Origin: Oscillospiraceae bacterium
GTDB taxonomy: Bacteria > Bacillota_A > Clostridia > Oscillospirales > Oscillospiraceae
Length of the DNA: 18,675 bases
Assembly (NCBI GenBank): GCA_902786615.1
Contig: CADADE010000034.1
Location: forward strand, 1-18,675
Reading direction: 5' to 3'
Part shown: piece by piece, positions 7,315-15,841 of the stretch
Numbering within the stretch: position 1 is the first letter of the stretch
Layout: each line of letters opens with the position of its first letter
Translations under genes and position numbers: made by a program
Notes under the pieces: model-generated
Seen by the model: only the letters and a program-made list of their open reading frames with translations
What the model was told of the DNA's origin: nothing
Databases searched by the model: none

Positions 7315-7917
7315 ATGCCTCAGTTTGGACTTCGCGGCGCAATGGTCGCCAAGTACAATAATAACAACGGCGCTGTGACTTACGACACCCCGATCGGTGC
7401 CGGCTGCGCCATCTCCGTCAACCTGGAGCTGACCTTCGCCGAGGCCAGGCTCTACGCCTGCGACAGCCTGGCAGAGTATCTGCGCGAGGTCACGGGCGGC
7501 AACATCACATTCGGCGCCAAACTCTTCCCGCAGGAAGCGCAGGTGCTGATGTTCGGCAACAAGACCAAAACCCGCAGCATTACTTATACCCCGCCCGGCG
7601 GCACGCAGACAACCGGCAACGTCACGAGCGTGGCCACCACAGCCAACGACGACCCGAGCTACGTGGGCTTTGCCTGCTATGCCCCCGACATGGTCAACGG
7701 CGAACGCAAGTATACCGCCTTTTTCGTACCGAAGGTCAAGTTCTCCACGCCCAGCACGGTGCTGAACACCAAGGGCGAATCGATCACCTTCCAGACGCCG
7801 CAGACCACGGGCGCTTTCCTGCAGTCTGACGCAAGCGACAGGGTGATCCAGGAGATCGCCATTTGCGACAGCGAGGAAGAGGCGCAGGCATGGATCGCCG
7901 CCGCATTTGCCGCATGA
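7315..7917 (+). CDS. Major tail (tube) protein
   Basis: This 200-residue, beta-rich protein has the features of Gram-positive siphophage tail tube subunits: an N-terminal region ending in LELTFAEARLYACDSLAEYL, a central strand set (SYVGFACYAPDMVNG, YTAFFVPKVKFSTP) and a final ESITFQTPQTTGAF strand pair. The tube stacks around the tape measure. GAAAGGAG at 7301-7308 sits 6 bases before the ATG at 7315; an earlier in-frame codon at 7273 lies inside the gp10-like gene. It directly precedes the tail chaperones, as expected. Confidence 0.88.
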   Translation: MPQFGLRGAMVAKYNNNNGAVTYDTPIGAGCAISVNLELTFAEARLYACDSLAEYLREVTGGNITFGAKLFPQEAQVLMFGNKTKTRSITYTPPGGTQTTGNVTSVATTANDDPSYVGFACYAPDMVNGERKYTAFFVPKVKFSTPSTVLNTKGESITFQTPQTTGAFLQSDASDRVIQEIAICDSEEEAQAWIAAAFAA

Positions 7918-7925
7918 GGTGAGCC

Positions 7926-8282
7926 ATGAGGAGTCTCAAGCTCGAAACCAAGAAAATTGATTTTGATGGCCGCGTCTGGGAGCTGCGGTGCAACATGTCC
8001 GTCCTGGACAGGCTCGAGCAGGCCCACGACGGGAACTTCACCGCGGTGATGACCCTGCCACCCTCAAAGGCGACGCCTGAGGTCCTGGCGGCTATGCTCA
8101 ACGATTACGCGGAGGATATGGGCTGGGATATCCAGTACACACCGAAGCAGATCTCCAAGATGGTCAGCTTCGCGGACATGAAAGAGATTGACGTCATCGG
8201 CATGCTCTACCGGGCGGTCATACCGGAGGATCCGCAGCCGGCTGCGGCAGCACCCACAGAAGAGGGCGAACCGGGAAACTGA
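7926..8282 (+). CDS. Tail assembly chaperone, gpG-like
   Basis: The 118-residue acidic, helical protein lies between the tail tube and tape measure genes, the fixed location of the tail assembly chaperone pair. The body (RSLKLETKKIDFDGRVWEL, then a helical NMSVLDRLEQAHDG) matches Gram-positive gpG-like proteins. The last 15 residues are a flexible A/P/E/G linker, typical just before a frameshift site. The stop codon TGA at 8280 directly follows the slippery heptamer GGGAAAC, so a fraction of ribosomes is expected to continue into the T domain at 8279-8533. Both forms coat the tape measure during tail assembly. Confidence 0.88.
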   Translation: MRSLKLETKKIDFDGRVWELRCNMSVLDRLEQAHDGNFTAVMTLPPSKATPEVLAAMLNDYAEDMGWDIQYTPKQISKMVSFADMKEIDVIGMLYRAVIPEDPQPAAAAPTEEGEPGN

Positions 8283-8321
8283 ACGACCGGGCGGAGTCTA
8301 ACCACATCGACTTCGCCCGGT
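8273..8321 (+). promoter_or_regulatory. Programmed -1 frameshift site: slippery heptamer plus stem-loop
   Basis: GGGAAAC at 8273-8279 is in the correct X XXY YYZ phase for the gpG frame (G GGA AAC) and is followed at once by TGA. After a 6-base spacer, ACCGGGCGGAGTC (8286-8298) pairs with GACTTCGCCCGGT (8309-8321): 13 bp with one G-U pair and a 10-base loop. An SD-like AGAGGG at 8261-8266 lies just upstream and could also stimulate. All elements are seen directly; use in vivo is inferred from the known G/GT frameshift in tailed phages. Confidence 0.9.
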
Positions 8322-8533
8322 ATCTCTCTATCTGGCTCTTTGAGTGCCACAGGGACGAGGCCGAGTTCTGGAAAACCATGAACCCGCGGCGTCTCTGGAG
8401 CCTTTTTGACGCATATTTTCGACCAAGACATCAACGGGAGATCTCCCAAACGCTCCAGACGGGCGAAAACCAACCAAAAAACGGCAAAATCGGTGAGATT
8501 TCCCTCGCAGCATACCTCACGGGAGGAGGCTAA
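8279..8533 (+). CDS. T domain of the gpG-T tail chaperone, made by -1 frameshift
   Basis: The -1 frame is open from the slippery site to a TAA at 8531-8533 and has no suitable start codon of its own. It encodes about 84 residues starting LNDRAESNHIDFARYL, with WLFECHRDEAEFW and KTMNPRRLWSLFDAYF, a pattern typical of the second chaperone gene before the tape measure in Gram-positive phages. Joined to gpG it gives a protein of about 202 residues. Known GT fusions recruit tail tube subunits to the gpG-coated tape measure. Its end runs into the GGGAGGAGG ribosome site of the tape measure gene. Confidence 0.88.
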   Translation: MNDRAESNHIDFARYLSIWLFECHRDEAEFWKTMNPRRLWSLFDAYFRPRHQREISQTLQTGENQPKNGKIGEISLAAYLTGGG

Positions 8534-8536
8534 CCC

Positions 8537-10321
8537 ATGGCGACAAGGACCGTCGGGCTCAAGATGGAGCTTGAAGGCGAAAAAGAATACAAAGAAAAAA
8601 TCGCCGAGATTAACCGGGAAAACAAAACGCTGGGCGAACAGATGAAGAAGCTCGCTGCCGAGTACCGCGGCAACGAAGACAGCATCGATGCCCTGGAGAA
8701 GAAGCAGGAGCTGCTCAACCGGAGCCTGCTGGAACACCAGGCCAAGGTCGCCGAGACTCAGAAGCAGCTGGAATCCTGGCGAGAGGCTCAGAAGCGAGTC
8801 AAAGAAGAGTTTGGCGCAGGGTCTGAACAATACAAAACTGTACAGAAGAAGGTTCAGGAGTATGAGGCCGCTTTGGCGAAGGCCCAGACGGCCGAAATCG
8901 AGACGAAGAACGCCATCGAGGACACCACTGAGGCCCTGGAGAACAGCAAGAAGCCCATCGAGGAGGTCGGCGAAGCCCTTGAGGAACTGGAGCCTGCCAC
9001 CGGAAAACTGGGCGATCAGGTCAAGGGCCTGAGCAGCAAACTGGGCATCAATCTACCGGAAGGAGCCACGAAGGCTCTCAACAGTATCAATGGCTTTTCA
9101 GCCGGAGCGGTGGCCAAAATGGGCGCGGTGGCTGCAGCAGCTGCCGCAGCCGTCAAAGTACTCAAGGCTCTCTACGACACCACGATTGAGGCAGCTGCCC
9201 GCGCGGACGATCTGCTGACCAAGAGCGTGATCACCGGAGTAAGCACCCAAACGCTGCAGCAATGGCAGTATGCCGCTGATTTCATTGACGTCAGCGTAGA
9301 CACCATGACAGGCAGCATGACCAAACTGACCAACAGCGCTTTCGACGCCGTCAACGGCAACGAAAAGCTCGCGGCGTCCTTTGCATCGCTTGGCGTCTCG
9401 GTGACAGACAGCTCCGGGCAGCTCCGCCCCGCCGAAGAGATCTTCTACGACGTGGTGGACGCGCTGGGTAAGGTGCAGAATCAGACGGAGCGCGATGCCA
9501 TCGCCATGGATATCATGGGCAGAAGTGCCCAGGAACTCAATCCCCTGATCGCTCAAGGAAGTGAAGCTCTGCGCGGTTTTTCAAAAGACGCAGAAGACGC
9601 TGGTTACGTGTTGGACGAGTATCAGATCGCCAAACTTGACGAGGTCAACGCCGCCTACCACCAGATGCAGCTGCAGATAGAAGCCACAAAGAACCAGCTG
9701 GCTGTGGCGTTCGCTCCTGTGGCCGAAGCGTCGTTAAAAGTGGTGACCGCCGCGGTGGGCGTCCTGACTAATGCCCTCGCTAAAATGAACGAGATGGCTG
9801 AGAAGGCTGCCAGGGCTTTCAAGAGCCTGCTGGGACAGCAGAGCGAAATGAAAAACTATGGCGGCCTTGGTTCCGACGTGTACGGCGCGACCTGGAAGGA
9901 CGATGTGCAGGCATACGTTACCATGGGCGGCACGGTCATTACCCCCGACATCATCGACCAGATTGATAAAACAACAGGCAAACCGAAGAACAATTTTTAT
10001 TTGGGCGAAATTCTCCCTGGTGAGTCTGCGTACTCATACGGGTATATGAGCGAAGCAGACATACAAAAGCTTTTGGCAGGTCGCAACGCCGCAGGGGATG
10101 CCAACTGGCGCGGCGGTCTGACATGGGTCGGCGAAAGCGGGCCTGAGCTGGTGGCCCTGCCCAGGGGCAGCCGGATCTGGAGCAACCAGGAGAGCCAGCA
10201 GATGGGCGCCACCGGCACCGACACCAGCCGGATCGAGGCGCTGCTGGAGCGCAACGTGCAGCTGCTGGAGGCGATCGGCGGCGAGTTTTCGGGCCTGCGG
10301 GTCAGGAGGAGGATGGCGTAA
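8537..10321 (+). CDS. Tail tape measure protein
   Basis: The 594-residue protein has a long charged coiled coil (about 15-150), an Ala-rich hydrophobic helix (about 189-212), then the TMP-type segment ADDLLTKSVITGVSTQTLQQ with a NPLIAQGSEAL region. Its C-terminus carries LTWVGESGPELVALPRGS (about 527-545), a motif common in Gram-positive phage tape measures. It sets tail length and helps DNA entry. At roughly 0.15 nm per residue this predicts a tail near 90 nm, short for a siphovirus. GGGAGGAGG at 8521-8529 gives a strong start. It ends immediately before the next ATG. No peptidase or lysozyme domain is evident. Confidence 0.95.
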   Translation: MATRTVGLKMELEGEKEYKEKIAEINRENKTLGEQMKKLAAEYRGNEDSIDALEKKQELLNRSLLEHQAKVAETQKQLESWREAQKRVKEEFGAGSEQYKTVQKKVQEYEAALAKAQTAEIETKNAIEDTTEALENSKKPIEEVGEALEELEPATGKLGDQVKGLSSKLGINLPEGATKALNSINGFSAGAVAKMGAVAAAAAAAVKVLKALYDTTIEAAARADDLLTKSVITGVSTQTLQQWQYAADFIDVSVDTMTGSMTKLTNSAFDAVNGNEKLAASFASLGVSVTDSSGQLRPAEEIFYDVVDALGKVQNQTERDAIAMDIMGRSAQELNPLIAQGSEALRGFSKDAEDAGYVLDEYQIAKLDEVNAAYHQMQLQIEATKNQLAVAFAPVAEASLKVVTAAVGVLTNALAKMNEMAEKAARAFKSLLGQQSEMKNYGGLGSDVYGATWKDDVQAYVTMGGTVITPDIIDQIDKTTGKPKNNFYLGEILPGESAYSYGYMSEADIQKLLAGRNAAGDANWRGGLTWVGESGPELVALPRGSRIWSNQESQQMGATGTDTSRIEALLERNVQLLEAIGGEFSGLRVRRRMA

Positions 10322-12658
10322 ATGTCAACAGTCACCAAAACCTACGCCTGCATCGGCAGCGCGATGATCGACTCCCAGAGCACAGGCACCAATTACCATG
10401 GGGCGTCATCCTATGATATCAAAGCAAACCCGAAAAACGCGCTCTGCCTCAAATTTGAGGCATTCCCGCAGAGCTTACGGAGAAACAAGCTGTACTCCGC
10501 CGTTGTAAAAGATTACTTTTCCGCGGTGATAGGCACGCCTACAAGTACTCAGATTTACAATACGGTAGTCAGCGTTTATTCGTGTGACAGCTTCAACGAG
10601 TCCTCCGTCACCTGGAACAGCAAGCCCGGGAACAATACGACCCTCGGAACCACAGCAATAGTATACACGCCTACCGGCGGCTGGAGTCCCTCATCGCCAT
10701 GCGCTTTCCCGGCCACCCACACGAAGGGAGACGACGTCATTGCGCAGCTGATCCTTCAGAAGTCCTGTGTCATGATCGAAGGGGTTCGGGAGCATTATTC
10801 AGGTGACCAGCTGTTCCTCAATACAAGAGCCGCAAGCAGCAAGCCAACGCTGACCGTCCAGTACGACAGCTCTGTCAAGGTGTCCTACCGGCCTGAGGGC
10901 AGGAGCCACACTTCCGGCTATCTCGACCGATTCATTGAAAACAAGTTTACGTGGCGCATCGTGAAAAACGATACGGCATACTGCCTATCTGACCCCATCC
11001 AGAAGTCTGCAAATTTCCAGTGGCGGAAAGCCGGAACCAGCACGTGGAACAGCGTGCCCGTCTCCGGGGCCACAAGTGAAGTGACGATCCCGGCCGAAAC
11101 CTTTGTCGGGAAGACGCTCGAGTGGAGGATCGTGGTCGTCGATGATCTGGGAGATACGCTGACATCCCCGACATACACCAACGACATGAGCGTCGGTGAG
11201 CTGACCGCGACGCCCTCATCCCCGATCGCAGGAGCGTTTGTGGACCCGCTGGCGCAGTCCCTGTTCATGTGGACGAATCAAAATGACCACGGAATCACGC
11301 GGCAGCAAAAAGCAGATCTTCAGTGGAGCACAAACGGCAGCTCCTGGAACACCCTCGGCACCGCGACCGGTGAATCCCAGAGCTTCCGCGCGCCCGCGAA
11401 CACATTCGGCACCGGGACATACTACTGGCGTGTACGGGCCTACAACCTTGACGGTGAGGCCGGGCCATGGAGCGAAGCTGCCCAATTCTCCACCGTCGAT
11501 TCCACCATGTACGCCGCGGCCGTGCATCCTGTCGGTGAGATCTGCGAGAACAACTCGCCGGTCACCTTCACCTGGACGTATTCGAGCGACACGGGCACGC
11601 GCCCAACCAGGTCGGACGTACAGTGGAGCAGAGACAGAGCCACCTGGACGGATCTGATCTCTGTCGACAGCAGCGTGATGATCTATATCGCCCCAGCCAA
11701 TACTTTCCCGTCCGGCACGGTCTACTGGAGAGTCCGGAACTACAACCACAACAACGTGGCCGGTCCATGGTCGGAAGTCGTGACCTTTATCAGCTATGGC
11801 GCGCCGCCGGTGCCTTCGGTGTCCGTCGATGAGGTCCCGTTCGCGACCATCACCTGGCAGAGCTCCGGGCAGGAGGCCTGGAGCGTCACGGTAGACGGGA
11901 CGACATACGGCCCGTACTTCGGAACAGACAAGAACTTCACCCTGGAGGAGCCGCTGGAAGACGGACAGCACACGGCCAGCGTGGCGATCCAGGGCGCCTA
12001 TGGGCTCTGGTCAAAAGCCGGGCAGATTGTGTTTTCTGTTGAAAACCAGCCGGGCGCGGATATCCGGCTCCGCGGGGTCTTTTACGGAGACGCCGCTCTG
12101 AGCTGGGAGTCGTCCGACGAGCTGAACGAGACTTACGTGTACCGCGACGGCAAAAGGATCGCGAAAACCGCGAACCTTGCCTATACGGACCGGCTCACGG
12201 TCGGGCTGCATACCTGGTACGTGCTGGAGAAGCTCCCGGGCGGCTACTACACGAAATCGAACGAGGTGACCGGCAAGCTGCACGTCTGCAAGCCGCTGAT
12301 CGCGAAATTCCCGGACGGGGCATGGGTGCAGCTTGTGCTCAGCGAAAACGCCACCAGATCGCAGACGACCGCCTACAGCCGCACCGTGAGCCTGCGCCAC
12401 ATCGTCGGCGCGGTCTATCCGGTTCTGGAGGTCTCAGCCTTTTGCGACGAATCGACGGCCTTCGATGCCGCCTTTGTGGACGACGCCGCGGCCAAGGCCT
12501 TCGAGCAGCTTCGCGGCGAGATCGTCATCCTGAAGACCTGCGACGGAATCGTCGTCGGCTGTCTGGCCCAACTCCAGCGCATCCGCAGACAGTTCTTCGT
12601 TGGGTACAGTTTCACCCTGCAGCGGATCCACTGGGAGGATTACATCGATGAAACGTGA
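10322..12658 (+). CDS. Multidomain distal tail protein: DNRLRE-like domain, Fn3/Ig-like repeats, baseplate-type C-terminus
   Basis: This 778-residue protein takes the place usual for the distal tail (Dit) protein after the tape measure. Residues 1 to about 182 resemble a DNRLRE-type beta domain (the SVYSCDSFNESSVTWNS segment). Residues about 186-288, 293-392 and 398-491 are three tandem Ig/Fn3-like repeats; the last two share YYWRVRAYN / VYWRVRNYN and AGPWSE, and a weaker unit follows to about 575. The last 140 residues, with EIVILKTCDGIVVGCL and GYSFTLQRI, look like a Dit/LysM-like ring domain. It probably links tail tube to hub and may bind host glycans. AGGAGGAGG at 10304-10312 precedes the start; the stop overlaps the next gene by 11 bases. 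Confidence 0.75.
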   Translation: MSTVTKTYACIGSAMIDSQSTGTNYHGASSYDIKANPKNALCLKFEAFPQSLRRNKLYSAVVKDYFSAVIGTPTSTQIYNTVVSVYSCDSFNESSVTWNSKPGNNTTLGTTAIVYTPTGGWSPSSPCAFPATHTKGDDVIAQLILQKSCVMIEGVREHYSGDQLFLNTRAASSKPTLTVQYDSSVKVSYRPEGRSHTSGYLDRFIENKFTWRIVKNDTAYCLSDPIQKSANFQWRKAGTSTWNSVPVSGATSEVTIPAETFVGKTLEWRIVVVDDLGDTLTSPTYTNDMSVGELTATPSSPIAGAFVDPLAQSLFMWTNQNDHGITRQQKADLQWSTNGSSWNTLGTATGESQSFRAPANTFGTGTYYWRVRAYNLDGEAGPWSEAAQFSTVDSTMYAAAVHPVGEICENNSPVTFTWTYSSDTGTRPTRSDVQWSRDRATWTDLISVDSSVMIYIAPANTFPSGTVYWRVRNYNHNNVAGPWSEVVTFISYGAPPVPSVSVDEVPFATITWQSSGQEAWSVTVDGTTYGPYFGTDKNFTLEEPLEDGQHTASVAIQGAYGLWSKAGQIVFSVENQPGADIRLRGVFYGDAALSWESSDELNETYVYRDGKRIAKTANLAYTDRLTVGLHTWYVLEKLPGGYYTKSNEVTGKLHVCKPLIAKFPDGAWVQLVLSENATRSQTTAYSRTVSLRHIVGAVYPVLEVSAFCDESTAFDAAFVDDAAAKAFEQLRGEIVILKTCDGIVVGCLAQLQRIRRQFFVGYSFTLQRIHWEDYIDET

Positions 12659-13691
12659 GATAGAGATCCAGTACATCATCCGCCGCAACGGTGCGTACTT
12701 CGGCAAGCTCTACGCAATCGGGAATCCTCAGCTCCGCTGTGACGACAGCACGGCGCTCAAGATGTCGCTGTCCGGGGACTTCGCCCCGAACGAGCTTGCG
12801 GACTGGCTGCGCGACGAGATCCAGCCTGTGCTGATCATCGACGGTGTCGAACACCCGCTGGCTGTTCTCATGCCGGCGACCGTGATCCCGACCAAAACGG
12901 CCACGACCGCGTCGCTGCACATTGAGGCCTATGACCGCTGCTGGCGCGTGCAGGACGTCACGACAGAGGACATCCTCTATCTGGCAGCGGGCGCAAACTA
13001 CGTACAGGAGATCCAGCGGCTGCTGGTCTCCTGCGGGATCGACACAGTGCTGGCCACGCCGTCGGATGCGGTTTTCTCGGAGGCCAGGGAGGACTGGGAC
13101 ATCGGGACCAGCTATCTGGACATCGTCAATCAGCTGCTGGGGGAGATCAACTACAACCCCCTGTGGTTTAATGCGCAGGGCGCGGCCGTGCTGGAGCCGG
13201 TGTCGGTGCCCAGCGTCTCCCGACTCAAGCACGTGCTCGATGAGAGCAACGTCGAGTCCATGCTCCTGCCGTCGATCAGCCGGGAGACGGATATCTACCG
13301 CGCGCCCAACGTCTTCCTGTGCGTTTGCTCGAACCCCGACAAGAGCGGCCCGCTGGTCTCAAAGGCCGAAAACACAAACCCGCAAAGCCCGCTGTCGATC
13401 GGCCGCCGCGGGCGGCGGATCATGAAAAAGATCCAGGTGGCCAACATCGAAAGTCAGGCAGCGCTTGACGCCTATGCCGCGCGGATCTGCAACGAGAGCA
13501 TGATCGGCGGCGAGACCATCCGCGTGCAGACGGGGCTTCTCCCCGGCTTCGGCATGGCGGACGTCACCGCACTCCGCTTTGAGGGCGTCGACGAGCTGTG
13601 CGTCGAGAAAGCCTGGACGATGTCACTGGGCGTTGGTGGGACCATGCAGCACACACTTCAGAGGGTGGTGATCAACATTGACCAGCAATAA
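12648..13691 (+). CDS. Tail hub / tail-associated baseplate protein (Tal-like)
   Basis: The 347-residue protein begins KREIEIQYIIRRNGAYFGKL and contains a DEIQPVLIIDGVEHPLAVLMP strand block and an RVQTGLLPGFGMADVTAL strand near the C-terminus. These are features of siphophage hub proteins related to T4 gp27/Mu gp44. The hub closes the tail tip and opens on adsorption. No lytic domain is appended, unlike long Tal proteins. ATG 12648 is preferred to 12600 because GGGAGG (12633-12638) precedes it. Family assignment is by pattern and gene order after the distal tail protein. Confidence 0.72.
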   Translation: MKREIEIQYIIRRNGAYFGKLYAIGNPQLRCDDSTALKMSLSGDFAPNELADWLRDEIQPVLIIDGVEHPLAVLMPATVIPTKTATTASLHIEAYDRCWRVQDVTTEDILYLAAGANYVQEIQRLLVSCGIDTVLATPSDAVFSEAREDWDIGTSYLDIVNQLLGEINYNPLWFNAQGAAVLEPVSVPSVSRLKHVLDESNVESMLLPSISRETDIYRAPNVFLCVCSNPDKSGPLVSKAENTNPQSPLSIGRRGRRIMKKIQVANIESQAALDAYAARICNESMIGGETIRVQTGLLPGFGMADVTALRFEGVDELCVEKAWTMSLGVGGTMQHTLQRVVINIDQQ

Positions 13692-13911
13692 GGAAGATCT
13701 GGAGATTGACGTCAAGGGCGAGCCGGCGCAGCTGCTCCTGGCCACCGTGGGGAGCGCAAGCTCCGCCGGCGTAACGCTGATCTTTGACGGGACGGATACG
13801 CCGACACAAAAACGATACAAGCGCGTGACCAGTCAAGGACTCTCGTCTAACAACCGCGTGCTCGTGGCAAAGATTTCCGGCACCTTTGTGGTAATCGGGA
13901 AGTTAAGCTGA
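13678..13911 (+). CDS. Small baseplate-type protein, probable OB-fold-like (TTG start)
   Basis: The 77-residue protein is almost entirely beta strands: GVTLIFDGTDTPTQKRYK, then NNRVLVAKISGTFVVIGKL. Short proteins of this pattern follow the hub gene in many Clostridia phages and look like a stand-alone OB-type barrel, as found in hub spikes. That fold is my inference. The only early start is TTG at 13678, overlapping the hub gene by 14 bases, with a GAGGGTGG at 13661-13668 upstream. Low initiation strength would fit a protein needed in few copies. Confidence 0.65.
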   Translation: MTSNKEDLEIDVKGEPAQLLLATVGSASSAGVTLIFDGTDTPTQKRYKRVTSQGLSSNNRVLVAKISGTFVVIGKLS

Positions 13912-13924
13912 GGAGGAGGACAAC

Positions 13925-14272
13925 ATGGCAGCCATTCACAGAGCCGGGACGTTCCCGGTCACAATCAAAACGCCGAAGCCACCGGCGGATTATTCCATCA
14001 TCCGCGTGAGCTTTGCCCAGGGGCAGAGGCTCATCGTCGAGAAGACGAACGGCGACGAGGGCTTCACCGTGGGCGAAGACCGGGTGGAGGTGGTGCTGAC
14101 ACAGGCAGAGACGCTGGCGTTTGCGCCCACTGCGGGCTCGCCCATGGGCGCGGTCACAGGCCCCATGGCCTACATGCAGATCCGGTGCTATCAGAGCGCC
14201 ACGGACGCCCCCGCCTCCGCCGTCTGGCCCATCCCGGTCTATGACAGCCTCAACCAGGAGGTGATGGGCTGA
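13925..14272 (+). CDS. Small tail/baseplate protein of unknown function
   Basis: The 115-residue protein is beta-rich, with motifs FPVTIKTPKPPADYSIIRVSF, VVLTQAETLAF and a GPMAYMQIRCYQ segment ending in AVWPIPVYDSLNQEV. I do not recognise a named family. Similar small proteins lie just before the fibre gene in Firmicutes siphophages and may adapt fibre to baseplate. AGGAGGAGGA at 13911-13920 is a very strong ribosome site. The stop TGA overlaps the ATG of the fibre gene (TGATG), so synthesis is coupled to the fibre. Confidence 0.75.
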   Translation: MAAIHRAGTFPVTIKTPKPPADYSIIRVSFAQGQRLIVEKTNGDEGFTVGEDRVEVVLTQAETLAFAPTAGSPMGAVTGPMAYMQIRCYQSATDAPASAVWPIPVYDSLNQEVMG

Positions 14273-15582
14273 TGGCCGACGTTTTCGAGCTCCAAAGCTG
14301 CTGCAACGAGTTCCAGTTCACGGATCCCGAGGACAACTTCGAGAGCTGGAACGGTTTGCGCGGCCCCGCCGGACCTGCTGGCCCTCCGGGCCCTGCGGGC
14401 TCACCCGGCACAAGCGTTGAGCTGCGCGGCCCCGTGGCGAGCACCGAGCAGCTTCCGGCCACCGCTCCTTCCGGGGAGCTCTGGCTTGTGGGTACTTCGT
14501 CCCCATTCGACGGCTGGTTCTACAACGGCACGAGCTGGCAGAACGCCGGCCAGATCGCTGTCGGCCCTGTCGGCCCTGCCGGGCCTGCAGGAGATCCTGG
14601 CAGCGATGGGACGACCTTCATGCCATCGGTGAGCTCCGAGGGCATGCTCAGCTGGACAAACGACGGCGGCAAACCCAACCCCGACCCGGTAAACATCCGA
14701 GGCCCGAAGGGAGAACCGGGCGACGCAAGCATGACGATCCTGTCCTACGGCAATAGTACATGGGCGGACTTCATTGCTGCTTATAATGCAAAAAGCATTG
14801 TGTACTGCCGCGCATCCATTACCGCAGCGAATCCCGGCGCTGGTTCTCAGGTGCGTATGGCTGTCATGGCCTACGTCAATCATCCAACTGTCCCTACCAG
14901 TGTTGATTTTGTGTATTATTATCCCGCCATTCACAGCGATTCTCAGCAAGGGGATCAGCTTTTTGTTTACACCCTCTCGCAAACAAATGGTTGGTCATAC
15001 GTGGTCAAAAACACGTTCTCCCGCGTCGTTGCCGGGGAAAACATGACATCAAGCTACGCCAACGGAACGCTGACGCTCAACGCAACGGGCGGCGGTACAG
15101 CAGACGCACTCCCGCTGGCTGGCGGCACAATGGCTGGCAATATCGACATGAACGGCAACAAGGTAACCAAATTGCCTACGCCAACCAACTATCAAGATGC
15201 TGCCAATAAGGATTACGTTGACAAGAGATATCTCAAGCCGCCCAGCGGCATACCGAAATCTGATCTTGCGAGCGATGTGCAAGCGGCTCTTGTACCGGCT
15301 GGCGGCTCCGCCGGACAAATCCCGGTCAAGGCCAGCGCCACGGACTATGATTTGAAATGGGCCACGGTAGCGCTACACATTTCCGTCGCCTCTTTTTCCA
15401 GCTTCCCGCAGACGATCAGCAACAGCGCTATCACTGCAGGTATGCGGGTGGTCAATTGCGTTTGGGGTACACCGTCGGAAATCACCGGAGATGTAACGTG
15501 GACAACCGCAGACGGGAGCTTAACGCTCTCAGGTTCGATATCGGGCAGCACGACCGCTGAAATTGATCTGATTTTGTTTTAA
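14272..15582 (+). CDS. Collagen-like tail fibre protein
   Basis: The 436-residue fibre has three Gly-X-Y tracts: about 31-48 (GPAGPAGPPGPAGSPGTS), 98-113 and 144-151 (GPKGEPGD), which should form short triple helices. Then come a less repetitive beta region (about 152-270), a fibre repeat GGTMAGNIDMNGNKVTKLPTP with DAANKDYVD (about 284-316), a linker GIPKSDLASDVQAAL, and a beta C-terminal domain with GMRVVNCVWGTP. These motifs are typical of trimeric receptor-binding fibres. The middle coding section (about 14740-15050) is visibly AT-richer than its surroundings, hinting at module exchange. The start overlaps the previous stop. Confidence 0.92.
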   Translation: MADVFELQSCCNEFQFTDPEDNFESWNGLRGPAGPAGPPGPAGSPGTSVELRGPVASTEQLPATAPSGELWLVGTSSPFDGWFYNGTSWQNAGQIAVGPVGPAGPAGDPGSDGTTFMPSVSSEGMLSWTNDGGKPNPDPVNIRGPKGEPGDASMTILSYGNSTWADFIAAYNAKSIVYCRASITAANPGAGSQVRMAVMAYVNHPTVPTSVDFVYYYPAIHSDSQQGDQLFVYTLSQTNGWSYVVKNTFSRVVAGENMTSSYANGTLTLNATGGGTADALPLAGGTMAGNIDMNGNKVTKLPTPTNYQDAANKDYVDKRYLKPPSGIPKSDLASDVQAALVPAGGSAGQIPVKASATDYDLKWATVALHISVASFSSFPQTISNSAITAGMRVVNCVWGTPSEITGDVTWTTADGSLTLSGSISGSTTAEIDLILF

Positions 15583-15595
15583 GGAGGGGTAAACC

Positions 15596-15838
15596 ATGGG
15601 CAATTATTTCTACACGACAATCGAGAATCAGGTGCGTGAGGACGGCAGCAGAGGCTTGCTGTACGACCATTTCGAGAATTATGATGCAGCGCTTGCCAAG
15701 CTCTACACCATTCTGGCGGCGGCAGCAACGTCCGGCCTGCCGTACCATAGCGGCCACATCATGCGCTCTGATGGCATCCTTACGGACGGCAGAGTGTTCG
15801 ACCGACGCATGGCCCCCGCCCCGGAACAGGAGGAGTAA
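15596..15838 (+). CDS. Small conserved-looking phage protein after the fibre
   Basis: The 80-residue protein (MGNYFYTTIENQ, a helical DHFENYDAALAKLYTILAAAA, then YHSGHIMRSDGILTDGRVFD) has no domain I can name. Its position directly after a fibre gene, with AAGGAGGGG at 15581-15589 as ribosome site, suggests a fibre partner or assembly chaperone, which is inference. The 3' end carries the AGGAGGAG ribosome site of the next small gene, so the two are likely translated together. It has no membrane segment or signal peptide. Confidence 0.75.
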   Translation: MGNYFYTTIENQVREDGSRGLLYDHFENYDAALAKLYTILAAAATSGLPYHSGHIMRSDGILTDGRVFDRRMAPAPEQEE

Positions 15839-15841
15839 GCA

